Shown here: positions 13,501 to 23,300 of the stretch, piece after piece
How positions within the stretch are numbered: the first letter of the stretch is position 1
Layout: each line of letters starts with the position of its first letter
Origin: Dreissena polymorpha
Taxonomy: Eukaryota; Mollusca; Bivalvia; Myida; Dreissenidae
DNA: 64,000 nucleotides
Direction: 5' to 3'
Assembly (NCBI RefSeq): GCF_020536995.1
Contig: NC_068359.1
Coordinates: 109,108,582-109,172,581, forward strand
Notes under the pieces: model-generated
What the model saw: only the letters and a program-made list of their open reading frames with translations
The model's database searches: none
What the model was told of the DNA's origin: nothing
Position numbers and translations under genes: made by a program

Positions 13501-14632
13501 ATATACTAGACAACCCTAATTTTGGAAATAAATTGATCCCATTTTGAAGGATGGGAGAGTCCACTAGGCATTTCCTAGCGCATATATAACAAACAATATT
13601 ATTTTATTGCTGCATTCAGCGTCGTTTGCTTAAAAGGCGCAGTTCATGTCTATCTGATGTTATCTGCTGTTTTAGACTTTCTTATCATGCAGCGATTTAT
13701 TACAGGGCGATATTCATGTGCGACCCAATCACCGACCGAAGGATGACTCTTTACTGCACGACACCCCCATGTCCGGAACCGAAAGTACCGTCGATGTCGC
13801 TCTGGAAAATGCTTACCCATTCCCGGAAGAGCTTGTAGCGGAGCGAGAGAAGTCTCGAACTGTTTCCAGCGCCGGGTCTTCACGTAAAGAATCCGTCGTG
13901 TCATTATCTCGGACGGCGGCGTCCCGTAGTGCGTCGCTCGCATCTCCACAAAGAGTAGAGGTATTCGAGCCAGGTGGTGAGAGCGACTTTGAGCGCGACA
14001 TGCCGTCAGATTATTCAAACGCTAGCTCTGCACGTGATAATGACGTTAATGACGTCAGCGGCCGCGATGAGAAGCCCGGGGTGATCGAGCCAATGTTTTC
14101 GTTAATCGGCGACAATTGCGTGGTGGACGTATCGAATACACAACAACGCCATTGTGATTCCTCGGTTCTCACCGGCCTCCCACCCCTTCTCCCTGCAAAG
14201 TGTCTTGCGGCCACCACCGGGCTCAGTCAATCCAACGACAGCCTTTCAGACACACCGTCGTATAATTACGCAAATCAAACATCCTATAACATTTACGGTA
14301 TTTACCGGAACTACGTCTATGACGTCACTGACTCTTCGTGTGTCTGTGGAAGTACAAGCCGTCGCCCCGGACCGCCATACCGAAATCCATCCCAGATTCA
14401 GAGCTCGATAAGCAAGGCTGCCGCACATTCGTTCGAATATTTCGAACCAAACCATCCCGCAGAGAAAGCCCTACTGTCTCGCATGCAATCTATAGACAGC
14501 TACTTCAGACCGACGGGCCGCATAGACGCTCCAACTCTCGGACAGGACTCTGTAGTCCCGCGAGACGCTGGTAACTGTTTGCAAGACGCGGCGCCTCAAA
14601 TCATTGGGTCGCCTTTCCAAATGGATTTATGA
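6996..14632 (+). CDS. Gene 1: single-pass type I membrane protein of unknown family (five exons)
   Basis: Proposed exons are 6996-7584, 10114-10201, 11249-11378, 12412-12609 and 13706-14632, all joined in phase, giving about 643 aa. Residues 1 to about 28 form a signal peptide (core VSVLLLILEQASSF). The ectodomain of about 175 aa has three N-glycosylation sequons (NLS, NGS, NLT), two cysteines and an acidic Ser/Thr-rich stalk. The TM helix is at about residues 203-223 (VVVIVTCSAVIGTFF). The cytoplasmic tail of about 420 aa starts with basic residues (VRRYQANR), is rich in Ser/Arg and Ser/Pro, and has a Tyr cluster (YNIYGIYRNYVY). No catalytic domain is visible, so a receptor, adhesion or adaptor role is possible but unproven. 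ATG 6996 is chosen because it has G at -3 and +4. I do not recognise the family. Confidence 0.6.
7883..8107. mobile_element. MITE family 1, copy b (in gene 1 intron 1)
   Basis: Palindromic element bounded by TATGAGCCGCGTTCTGAG and CTCAGAACAAGGCTCATA, with the family-1 core (GGGACGACACTTTCCGC). Part of the left arm is missing compared with other copies. Confidence 0.82.
8143..8430. mobile_element. Helentron-like short element (type C)
   Basis: Bounded by inverted ATCCCCCGCC and GGCGGGGGAT. It contains a CCGTCCATCCGTCCGTC tract and TTTCAATGAAACTTGG. Layout resembles types A and B elsewhere in the window (subterminal inverted repeats, internal microsatellite). Non-coding. Assignment to the Helentron/HINE group is inference. 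Confidence 0.5.
8431..9355. other. Intron 1 of gene 1, AT-rich, no named feature
   Basis: Plain AT-rich intronic DNA. Short open frames here have no recognisable content. Confidence 0.5.
9356..9866 (-). mobile_element. TIR element with an internal tRNA-like segment, copy 1
   Basis: Ends are inverted: TTAAAGGGACCTTTTCAC at left and GTGCAAAGGTCCCTTTAA at right, 511 bp. About 9495-9580 reads on the minus strand as a tRNA-like head with an A-box-like TGGTCGAGTGATTTAAGCGG and B-box GGTTCGAGCCC. Copy 2 is at 31273. It may be a DNA element that captured a SINE, or a SINE with palindromic ends. Confidence 0.72.
9893..10033. repeat. ~48-bp minisatellite, three units
   Basis: Three copies of TGTAGCCTCAATAGTCACCC followed by GACGATCCCTGTATTGTAT, with the last units shortened. 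It lies about 80 bp upstream of gene 1 exon 2 but does not include the splice site. Confidence 0.82.
10114..10201 (+). CDS. Gene 1 exon 2: transmembrane helix
   Basis: Acceptor TGTGTTGCAG, donor CA|GTAAGT (perfect consensus). It encodes GLSKTQVVVIVTCSA and then VIGTFFTIAGALRI, a clear TM helix followed by the first basic residues. 88 nt, entering in phase 1 and leaving in phase 2. Confidence 0.72.
10228..10456. mobile_element. MITE family 2, copy a
   Basis: Ends TTAACCCCTTTATGCCTAGTG and its inverted partner CTAGGCATAATTGTGTTAA. The internal hairpin is built on GACGCCGCATGATGCGGCGTC. It lies 27 bp after the exon 2 donor. Non-coding. Confidence 0.8.
11249..11378 (+). CDS. Gene 1 exon 3: juxtamembrane cytoplasmic segment
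   Basis: Encodes HSCVRRYQANREAALTLARR and then SSTHGFSGALNPRRDSAASK. The acceptor is a tandem CAGCAG (NAGNAG): use of the second AG (exon from 11252) drops one serine. Donor CAG|GTAAAT, phase 0. Very GC-rich against an AT-rich intron, which supports coding. Confidence 0.72.
11379..12411. other. Gene 1 intron 3, AT-rich
   Basis: Pyrimidine-rich stretch (about 11580-11670) and long AT-rich sequence. No repeat family or gene recognised. Confidence 0.5.
12412..12609 (+). CDS. Gene 1 exon 4: Ser/Pro-rich cytoplasmic segment
   Basis: Acceptor TATTGTTGCAG, phase 0. Encodes SQPLLKGGSPSSLPSPSLRD and then a Cys-containing stretch ending FIDEECPSK. The donor AAG|GTGGCG is weak but is the in-phase choice for the next exon. 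Without splicing, the frame runs to TAG 12628-12630 and would end VACLII, giving an alternative short tail. Confidence 0.55.
12631..13350. other. Gene 1 intron 4, no named feature
   Basis: AT-rich, short chance ORFs only. Confidence 0.45.
13353..13578. mobile_element. MITE family 2, copy b
   Basis: TTAACTCATTTATGCCTAGCG at left and CCACTAGGCAT at right, with the GATGCCGCATGATGCGGCGTC hairpin and TAAGAAATATTCTAAATATAG body shared by all copies. Confidence 0.8.
13706..14632 (+). CDS. Gene 1 terminal exon: Ser-rich cytoplasmic tail
   Basis: Acceptor TTTATTACAG. The open frame begins GDIHVRPNHRPKDDSLLHD and runs 308 codons to TGA 14630-14632. It has Ser/Arg clusters (SSAGSSRKESVVSLSRT), acidic stretches, a Tyr-rich run near YNIYGIYRNYVYDV, a CVCG motif and the C-terminus IGSPFQMDL. 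GC-rich and free of stops, so coding is likely. A 5' extension or separate gene is possible because the preceding donor is weak. Confidence 0.72.
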   Translation, partial: GDIHVRPNHRPKDDSLLHDTPMSGTESTVDVALENAYPFPEELVAEREKSRTVSSAGSSRKESVVSLSRTAASRSASLASPQRVEVFEPGGESDFERDMPSDYSNASSARDNDVNDVSGRDEKPGVIEPMFSLIGDNCVVDVSNTQQRHCDSSVLTGLPPLLPAKCLAATTGLSQSNDSLSDTPSYNYANQTSYNIYGIYRNYVYDVTDSSCVCGSTSRRPGPPYRNPSQIQSSISKAAAHSFEYFEPNHPAEKALLSRMQSIDSYFRPTGRIDAPTLGQDSVVPRDAGNCLQDAAPQIIGSPFQMDL

Positions 14633-14667
14633 AGAAAACCGCAGGTCAAAGATACTATCAATTACTC

Positions 14668-14673
14668 AATAAA
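14668..14673 (+). terminator. Polyadenylation signal AATAAA of gene 1
   Basis: Canonical hexamer about 36 nt after the stop codon. A second AATAAA lies near 15014. Confidence 0.5.
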
Positions 14674-15389
14674 AACAGCGAATTCTATAGGAAATTCTCT
14701 GTAACCATGGGGAGAATGTATTAATTTAGCTATACCTTCAAGACTACTGAAGTCGCTTCCCGATTTGGATATCATTATTTATTGATAAATGAATGCATTC
14801 GTCTGTTTCGAGTGCATGGAAAGATTGGATCGTTTTTGCCCTTGGGATGTTCCACTTAATCGAACTTGGGACTGCGGAACCAATACTATAAAATTACGCG
14901 TGGTAAATATAAATACATTGAAGAAAACGCCATTTCTGCATTTGTTTATATCTGGTTCATTATATACTCGTCGTCATTTTGTAAAACAAACGTAGTTTAG
15001 AGACTTTTTCTGTTAATAAATTTTGAATTTGAGGGAGAAAATTCGTTATGAAATTTCACAATTAATAACAACACAATTGTACAGATGTATCGTTGTCATA
15101 TTATATATTCTATCATGTGATGTTCATGTTTGCTCAATTAGGAATGTTACAGCATGTGTATGAATATTATTGCATAAAACAGCTAGTCTCGATGAATTAT
15201 AGCGGCCTAAGACTATACGCTGAACGTTTGTAATTGTCTTTTATCGTATCAAGTAGACGTTCGTAGCGAGTTTCTTTGCGACTGACTTTTAGCCTATAAA
15301 GAATATAGTATATGACCTCAGCTAACGTTTACCTTTATACTAATGACGTGACATGACCTGTTTTGACCAACCACACATGAACAGCGAAT
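14674..15389. other. Intergenic, AT-rich
   Basis: No gene or repeat recognised; may include longer 3' UTR of gene 1. Confidence 0.45.
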
Positions 15390-15659
15390 ATTATGAGTCG
15401 TAATGTAAGAAAACTGGGCATAATGCATATGCGTAAAGTGTCGTCCCAGATTAGCTTGTGCAGTCCACACAGGCTAACCAGGGACGACACTTTCCGCCTC
15501 AATTGGATTTTTCTAAGAAAGGACTTCATTTAAACGAAATATGTCATAACAGCGGAAAGTGTCGTCCTTGATTAGCCTGTGCGGACTTCACAGGCTAATC
15601 TGGGACGACTCTGAACGCACATGCATTATGCCCAGTTTTCTCAGAGCGCGACTCTTATG
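15390..15659. mobile_element. MITE family 1, copy c
   Basis: Complete palindromic copy: TTATGAGTCG at left, CGACTCTTATG at right, arms with TCGTCCCAGATTAGCTTGTG and its inverse. Confidence 0.85.
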
Positions 15660-16062
15660 TTCCAGGTAATATACTAGCAAGTATACCTCCATTCGTCAAA
15701 TACATGTTCATATTTTTACTTTTTCAGATTCGAGAAAGATTATTATTGACTGTGCGTTTACACTGAAAAGTGGAATACATGCATTATGCTACGTTCCCGG
15801 TGTTACGATTGGCGCAACAACTAAAATTTATTAGAGCAGCGTCCATATTCACCTATGCATTTTAGACTTGAGAATAAAGAATAGACTTTGAACAAAAAAA
15901 CACCACTGAGTTTGAATATATACAAGTTACCACTGGTGATGATGTCAATAACAAAATGTTCTACATAAAGAATGACGAAGATAGAGGAGGTTCATAACAC
16001 AATTGACTCAAAATTAAAGCAGTCCTTGAATGTTGTAATGTCAAGAATATTCGTAGTTCTTA

Positions 16063-16277
16063 GACTTAAGTCTTTCAGTGCTGGAACCGAATTGTGAAGG
16101 CCTTTGCAAACAGTTTGGATCCAGATGAGACGCCACAGAACGTGGCGTTTCATCAGGATCCAGACCGTTTGCTATTCTGATAGTATTCTTTGAAAAAAAA
16201 ATCGAAGAAAATACCCATTTTAAAAATTCAGCAGACGACATTTTAGCAGACGACAAAATTTCCCAGCATGCAAACGG
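16063..16277. mobile_element. MITE family 3, copy a
   Basis: Inverted hairpin GGATCCAGATGAGACGCCAC / GTGGCGTTTCATCAGGATCC inside a body shared with the copy at 59868-60078. The core GCAAACAG.TTGGATCC resembles family 2, suggesting a related origin. Confidence 0.78.
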
Positions 16278-16806
16278 CAAGTCTTCGTATTGTTTGGTGA
16301 ATACGAACCCACGTGTAATCAGATCATGAAATCAATTTCTTCCAGCGTGTAAATTATGGAAAATAAACGGTTTAAAACAATTCTGCAATGATCTGCTGAG
16401 CACAAATGCTAATAACATCGTATAAAATCGTATCAGATCGTATTACATCGTGACGAAACGCGATAAATCTTATAAACCGGTATTCGTATATACTTAACAT
16501 TATGGCGATAGAATATGATCTTTTTCAAGTAAAACGTCTAGTTCCGGTTCGATCTGACGCAATATCAATAACAAATACAGACGACAGTCATGATTACCAC
16601 ATCATTCGGTTTCAGCCTTCGCTTTTATCGTGATAATTATCGGTACCATCGTGAAGATATCTAGGTATTCATATCGTAATGTTGAGTATTGATTCTGGAT
16701 AAACGTAGGGAAATCCTATTCCAAGAACGTAATAATTCAGTGAAACCGATTGCGATGATCATGTCGAATCGAAACAAAATGCAGAACTGCCAGAACATGT
16801 TCAAAT

Positions 16807-17000
16807 GGCCCATATGCGTGTCGCTCTGGGGAAACGGGATTTAATGCATGTGCAATCCACACAGACTAATCAGGGACGACACTCTCCGCTGTAATAGTAT
16901 TTATTTTTTTAAAGTCTCTAATTGGCGAAAATCCAGTTTATACGGAATTTGTCGTCCAGGATTAGACTGTACTGTACTGTAAAAACTTATCTTGGACGAC
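16807..17000. mobile_element. Decayed MITE family 1 copy at the head of the 42-bp satellite
   Basis: CATATGCGTGTCGCTCTG, GGGAAACGGGATTTAATGC, CAGGGACGACACTCTCCGC and later family-1 sequence are recognisable. Its right end runs without a break into the satellite that follows. Confidence 0.7.
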
Positions 17001-19632
17001 ATCTAACGCACATGCATTAAGCCCCGTTCTCTCAGGACGACATCTAGCGCACATGCATTAAGCCCCGTTCTCGCAGGGCAACATCTTACGCACATGCATT
17101 TAGCCCCATTATCTCTTGAACGACATCGTACACACATGCATTACGCCCCATTCTCTCTTGGACGACATCGTACACACATTCATTAAGCCCCATTCTCTCT
17201 TGAACGACATCTTACGCACATGCATTAAGCCCCATTCTCTCAGGGACGACATCTTACGCACATGGATTTAGCCCCGTTCTCTCAGGGAAGACATCGTACG
17301 CACATGCATTAAGCCCGATTCTCTCTTGGACGACATCTTACGCACATGCATTAAGCCCCATTCTCTCTTGGACGACATCGTACACACATGCATTAAGCCC
17401 CGTTCTCTCAGGACGACATCTTACGCACATGCATTAAGCCCCATTCTCTCTTGGACAACATCTAACGCACATGCATTAAGCCCCGTTCTCTCTTGGACGA
17501 CATCTTACGCACATTCATTAAGCCCCATTCTCTCAGGGACGACATCTTACGCACATGCATTAAGCCCAATTCTCTCTTGGACTACATCTAACACACATGC
17601 ATTAAGCCCCATTCTCTCAGGGACGACATCGTACGCACATGCATTAAGCTCCATTCTCTCAGGGACGACATCTTACGCACATGCATTAAGCCCCGTTCTC
17701 TCTTGAACGACATCTAACGCACATGCATTAAGCCCCATTCTCTCTTGGGCGACATCTTACGCACATGCATTAAGCCCAATTCTCTCTTGGACTACATCTT
17801 ACGCACATGCATTAAGCCTCGTTCTCTCAGGGACGACATCGTACGCACATGCATTAAGCCCCGTTCTCTCTTGGACGACATCTTACGCACATGCATTAAG
17901 CCCCATTCTCTCTTGGACGACATCGTACGCAAATGCATTAAGCCCCATTCTCTCTTGAACGACATCTTACGCACATGCATTAAGCCCCATCCTCCCTTGG
18001 ACGACATCTTACGCACATGCATTAAGCCCCATTCTCTCTTGAACGACATCTTACGCACATGCATTAAGCCCCGTTGCCTCAGGGACGACATCTTACGCAC
18101 ATGCATTAAGCCCCGTTATCTCTTGGACGACATCTTACGCACATGCATTAAGCCCCATTCTCTCAGGGACGACATCTTACGCACATGCATTAAGCCCCGT
18201 TCTCTCTTGGACGACATCTTACGCACATGCATTAAGCCCCGTTCTCTCAGGACGACATCTAGCGCACATGCATTAAGCCCCGTTCTCGCATGGCGACATC
18301 TTACGCACATGCATTTAGCCCCATTATCTCCTGAACGACATCGTACACACATGCATTAAGCCCCATTCTCTCTTGGACGACATCGTACACACATGCATTA
18401 AGCCCCATTCTCTCTTGAACGACATCTTACGCACATGCATTAAGCCCCATTCTCTCAGGGACGACATCTTACGCACATGCATTTAGCCCCGTTCTCTCAG
18501 GGACGACATCGTACGCACATGCATTAAGCCCCATTCTCTCTTGGACGACATCTTACGCACATGCATTAAGCCCCATTCTCTCTTGGACGACATCGTACAC
18601 ACATGCATTAAGCCCCGTTCTCTCAGGACGACATCTTACGCACATGCATTAAGCCCCATTCTCTCTTGGACAACATCTAACACACATGCATTAAGCCCCG
18701 TTCTCTCTTGGACGACATCTTACGCACATGCATTAAGCCCCATTCTCTCAGGGACGACATCTTACGCACATGCATTAAGCCCCGTTCTCTCTTGGACTAC
18801 ATCTAACACACATGCATAAAGCCCCATTCTCTCTTGGACGACATCGTACGCACATGCATTAAGCTCCATTCTCTCAGGGACGACATCTTACGCACATGCA
18901 TTAAGCCCCGTTCTCTCTTGGACGACATCTAACGCACATGCATTAAGCCCCATTCTCTCTTGGACGACATCTTACGCACATGCATTAAGCACAATTCTCT
19001 CTTGGACTACATCTTACGCACATGCATTAAGCCCCGTTCTCTCAGGGACGACATCGTACGCACATGCATTAAGCCCCGTTCTCTCCTGGACGACATCTTA
19101 CGCACATGCATTAAGCCCCATTTTCTCTTGGACGACATCGTTCGCACGTGCATTAAGCCCCATTCTCTCTTGAACATCTTACGCACATGCATTGAGCCCC
19201 ATTCTCTCTTGAACGACATCTAACGCACATGCATTAAGCCCCATCCTCCCTTGGACGACATCTTACGCACATGCATTAAGCCCCGTTCTCTCTTGAACGA
19301 CATCTTACGCACATGCATTAAGCCCCGTTGTCTCAGGGACGACATCTTACGCACATGCATTAAGCCCCGTTATCTCTTGGACGACATCTTACGCACATGC
19401 ATTAAGCCCCATTCTCTCAGGGACGACATCTTACGCACATGCATTAAGCCCCGTTCTCTCTTGGACGACATCTTACGCACATGCATTAAGCCCCGTTCTC
19501 TCTTGGACGACATCTTACGCACATGCATTAAGCCCCGTTTTCTCATGGACGACATCTTACGCACATGCATTAAGCCCCGTTCTCTCAGGACGACATATAA
19601 CGCACATGCATAAAGCCCCGCTCTGTCATGGC
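17000..19632. repeat. 42-bp satellite array with a ~1.2-kb higher-order duplication
   Basis: About 62 units of GACGACATCTTACGCACATG followed by CATTAAGCCCCATTCTCTCTTG. Variants (TTGG / AGGG / AGG junctions, ATCGTAC or ATCTAAC) recur in the same order 1215 bp apart (17036 and 18251; 17326 and 18541; 17745 and 18960), so about 29 units were duplicated as a block. The unit matches the right terminus of MITE family 1 (GGGACGACACTTTACGCACA and GCATTATGCCCAGTTTTCTC). The period is a multiple of 3, hence the long but meaningless open frames. Confidence 0.93.
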
Positions 19633-20255
19633 GATGCTATTATGTTATTATTTCTGAACTGCAGGTTAAACCGTGTTAGATCTTGGCAACAGTAATGGCC
19701 AATCGTTACCAGATCGCAACTGTACGCAAAAAGGCTTATACTAACGTTGTTTCACGCAATCATCGCCTGGTTTGTTTCCATGGCACGATAGTCTATAAGG
19801 CAAAAAGCAATTCATGTAAACAGTAAAAACACAATAACTAATTCCGATAAATGTTAGTGTATTAAAGGCAAACGTTCGCGCAAAAAGCTTATGACAATGG
19901 TACTACTTATATATGAATATGCGTGTATAGTGAAATGGTCAAATTTCATTGAATGATATATTTCATTCCCCATTGGTTGTGTTCTCTAGCAGGTACACGA
20001 TACATTCACTGACTTAGACAAGTTGAAATTTGGTAATTGTCAATCATGACTGATGTGTCCATAAAAATCAACAAAACGTGTAAGACAAAACTATTTATTG
20101 TCCATAAATATTCACTTGTGTTCGATACTCTCGACGAAATAATGGCCTGATTATTGTGCGAACCGCCGGCGACGATGATCGTACGTTAGATGCCTGTTGT
20201 TTATTAGAGAAATGACACAGTGTGCTTACCGCCGGCTGACAGTTATAGCGCTCAG
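19633..20255. other. Region upstream of gene 2
   Basis: No repeat or gene recognised. It becomes GC-richer towards 20150-20280 (GCCGGCGACGATGATCG, GCGGCCGGCAC), as expected near a promoter. Confidence 0.4.
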
Positions 20256-20259
20256 CTCA

Positions 20260-20267
20260 TATAAAAA
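20260..20267 (+). promoter_or_regulatory. TATA box of gene 2
   Basis: TATAAAAA lies 76 bp before the proposed start codon, which would put transcription start near 20290 and a 5' UTR of about 45 nt. Confidence 0.5.
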
Positions 20268-20327
20268 GTGTATGCGGCCGGCACGAACAATTGACTTCTA
20301 GTGAGTCGGCATTGCGCTTTGTCCCGA

Positions 20328-20339
20328 ATGGAACTATGA
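20328..20339 (+). promoter_or_regulatory. Four-codon uORF overlapping the gene 2 start
   Basis: ATG GAA CTA TGA. Its stop overlaps the main start codon as ATGA (20336-20339). This termination-reinitiation geometry mirrors the micro-uORF of gene 1. Function is inferred only. Confidence 0.45.
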
Positions 20340-20362
20340 CGTGCAATATCATTATTGCAACG
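20336..20362 (+). CDS. Gene 2 exon 1: start of signal peptide
   Basis: Nine codons, MTCNIIIAT, ending at donor G|GTATGT. Supported by the upstream TATA box and by the fact that phase-0 joining to 27136 completes a hydrophobic signal sequence. Confidence 0.62.
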
Positions 20363-23300
20363 GTATGTACATTTTAATTCAAGCTTTTTTCTTTTAAATC
20401 TAATTTAAAGATATTAATTATATTATGAAGGTCGTAAAAATTAATGCATGAGATATTATCATGAATATTTTGAGGCCTACACAGATCGCCAAACCGATGT
20501 TGTATGAACATATAAATGTATATCTGACATTTATCTTTGAAAGTTATGTTGAACTTTTAATATAGCTTTTTGCTACTAATCTAACTTTTTGTGTGTTGGT
20601 GCTTGCTTTTTACTTCACAGCGCTGATGTTGAAAAACACGCATAATTTCATGTAAAAGTAAGAACATGCACATATAATATCTGTAGACACCGGTGATCGT
20701 GATAAAATAAATATTTTAATATATTTAATATAAAAAAATACAGGTAAAAAAGGTTTGTTTTAATCAGTTGATACATTGAACGCTATATAATCAAACGTAA
20801 TCGACAAGATGAAAATAAATATCTTTTAAGTACATAATATGAATCAAACATAAAATGTGCCAAGTAAGTGTACAACTTGAAATAAGTGGTGTTGTCGCCT
20901 TTCATAATATGGTTATACAACGGCTTTGGAAGTGTATTGAACGACTTGTATGGACATCGAAATTGTATTTCCAAGAAATACAAAAATGTATTAATACATT
21001 AGCTTTTGTTTTCCAATAAGAAACTAACTGCGTCATTAAAAAACAACATTAGATGTCGCTACCACGCTAGATCTCGCAAAAGCTACTGACGGCTTCGATC
21101 GCAACTTCATTGCTATATGTCGCATCAAAGTGAACTATCGCTATATTTCGAAATATAACGGCCAAATTTCGCACTTTAATAATCACTCTGTCCAGTATAA
21201 CTGTCCTTTATCAAGAGCGATACCTATCCAAGAATCGTCATCCTGTGCTTTCCGAGATGCTGGCGATACCCCCCCCCCCTTAAAGTATTTGTCTTGCGTA
21301 TTGTACCGTTTTACAAGCACGAATCGGCAAAGCAAAATACGCTTTTCCTCGGGTGAATTCGATTTGGAACAGTAGGACTATCCGGCTTCAAACTAAGCTC
21401 CGTCTTTCAAGCCATTTATGCCTAGCGTCTAGAAAAAAAGGCTTTGGCAAACAGCGTAGACCCAGATGGGACGCTGCATGATGCGGCGTCTCATCAGGGT
21501 CTGCACTGTTTGCTTAAAGGAATTTTTGTAAGAAATATTCTAAATATAGAAATAAATGTACTAGACATCCCTAATTTTGGAAATAAATTGATCCAATTAA
21601 GAAGGATGGGAGAGTCCATCAGGCATAAATGGGTTAAATTTCTCATTATAAGTGTTGCCGCGACGCATAATTGTCTGATCATGATTATTCAGAGTTTGAA
21701 ATTTCAACAAGTGCTCACAAACGCTCATCCAACTGTTTTTATGCAACAATATACTAAAAGATTTCCGTAACAACTTCAATGTGAAAGCAATAACTTTAAC
21801 AAAACATAAAGTCGAGCTTTTGCGGGTAGAGACCCTCATAACCATTCTTTTTCTTAAAGAGCACTCCATGTCGTATTAATTAAAGCAACAAAAAGATAGT
21901 CCATGTGTTATGCAAGAAAGAACTCGATGCAAATCAACGGTCACTGTTTTGCGGCAAACTTACTACCGGCTTCTCTCCAGTTGAGGGTTTCCCACCAACT
22001 GTCAAAGTCTCATGTAGTCTCCAACTTTTAAGCAAATCAGTGAATGTGTAGTATGCAATAATATTTTCCCTACCACATGCACATAGAGATATTCAAAATA
22101 AAGTCTTTGAAAGTGCCCATACAAATAATTTTGACTTCAAATAAATGACGTTCCCTTTTTACAGGGAATAAAATACCAAATAGATTTAGTATACTGTAAC
22201 CTTTTTTGCATTCTTAGAACGACAAATCAAATCATTACACTACTCAGCTGTTTTTGCATAGGCGTTTACACAAAACATGTGTGAGATTACTGGATTCACA
22301 ACTTTAGCCAGTTCCGTCCAGAATTTCGCGCATTTGTATATCACATTTTTGTAGAGCGACTAACAATAACTGGACTTTCCAAACATTAAATATTAACGTA
22401 CGCTTGGGATTTTTCGAACGCAACACATTACAACTTTAACATCTCAGTTACGAGTAGAGATTTTAATTTGAAAATTTACATGAGATCATAACTTCATTCT
22501 GTTAAGGTTCATGTAGAGGCTTCATTTTGAAAAATGTGGAACCCCTAGCATTGAACTCAAATTTGACTCAAGGAAGAGTGCCACATTGAAAATGTATACA
22601 TATATGCTTTAAAGGATGTTTTTCCTTCAAACTGCTACCAATTTAGTACATAAACGTATCATAACGTCCACAAAATCAATCAAAATACAAAGCGATTTTA
22701 ACACTAAAATATACATTATTTTCAAAAATCTGAATCATGTTTATTCCACGTATTTCGGCGGAAATTTATATAACTAGTGAATAATATCGACATTGACGAG
22801 GGCAAGTTACGCTTAAATAGTAAAAAAAGATTACATATCTAGAAATATCAAAACTCGAACACATGTCATTTAATCACCATGGGGGCAGCCTTTTTTAAAT
22901 TAATAAAATAGAAAGAAACTTGCTAAAAACTCTCTCATCGCCTAATTGACATTCCAAACGGTTGACGATGACAAATGCATTGGATTGTAATCTTTCCGTT
23001 GATGTTTGCAACACGATCAGACCTCATAAACACTCAAAAGAATAGCTATGTAAGAAGCATTTCACCAATGTTTACAATCGTTGTCGAATCACATGTACAT
23101 ATTATTGCGCATAAAATAGTACGCTTACAGACTGACAGAAAGATCGATACGTAACTCCGTTCAATTCATCAAGGTATACTATTGTATTGATAATATATAA
23201 TAATACATCGCTTTAACAATCTAAAAGTAGAAATAATTCTTTTAAACGGAGTTTTTAATAACGGAAGTGAAAACAACGGAAGCTGGATGGATATTCTGTG

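Noticed and set aside
17326-19613. Long open frames on both strands (IKPHSLLDDILRTC-type and GLMHVRKMSS-type repeats)
   Set aside because: They are by-products of a 42-bp satellite whose period is a multiple of three; no start context, no non-repeat sequence, no splice logic.
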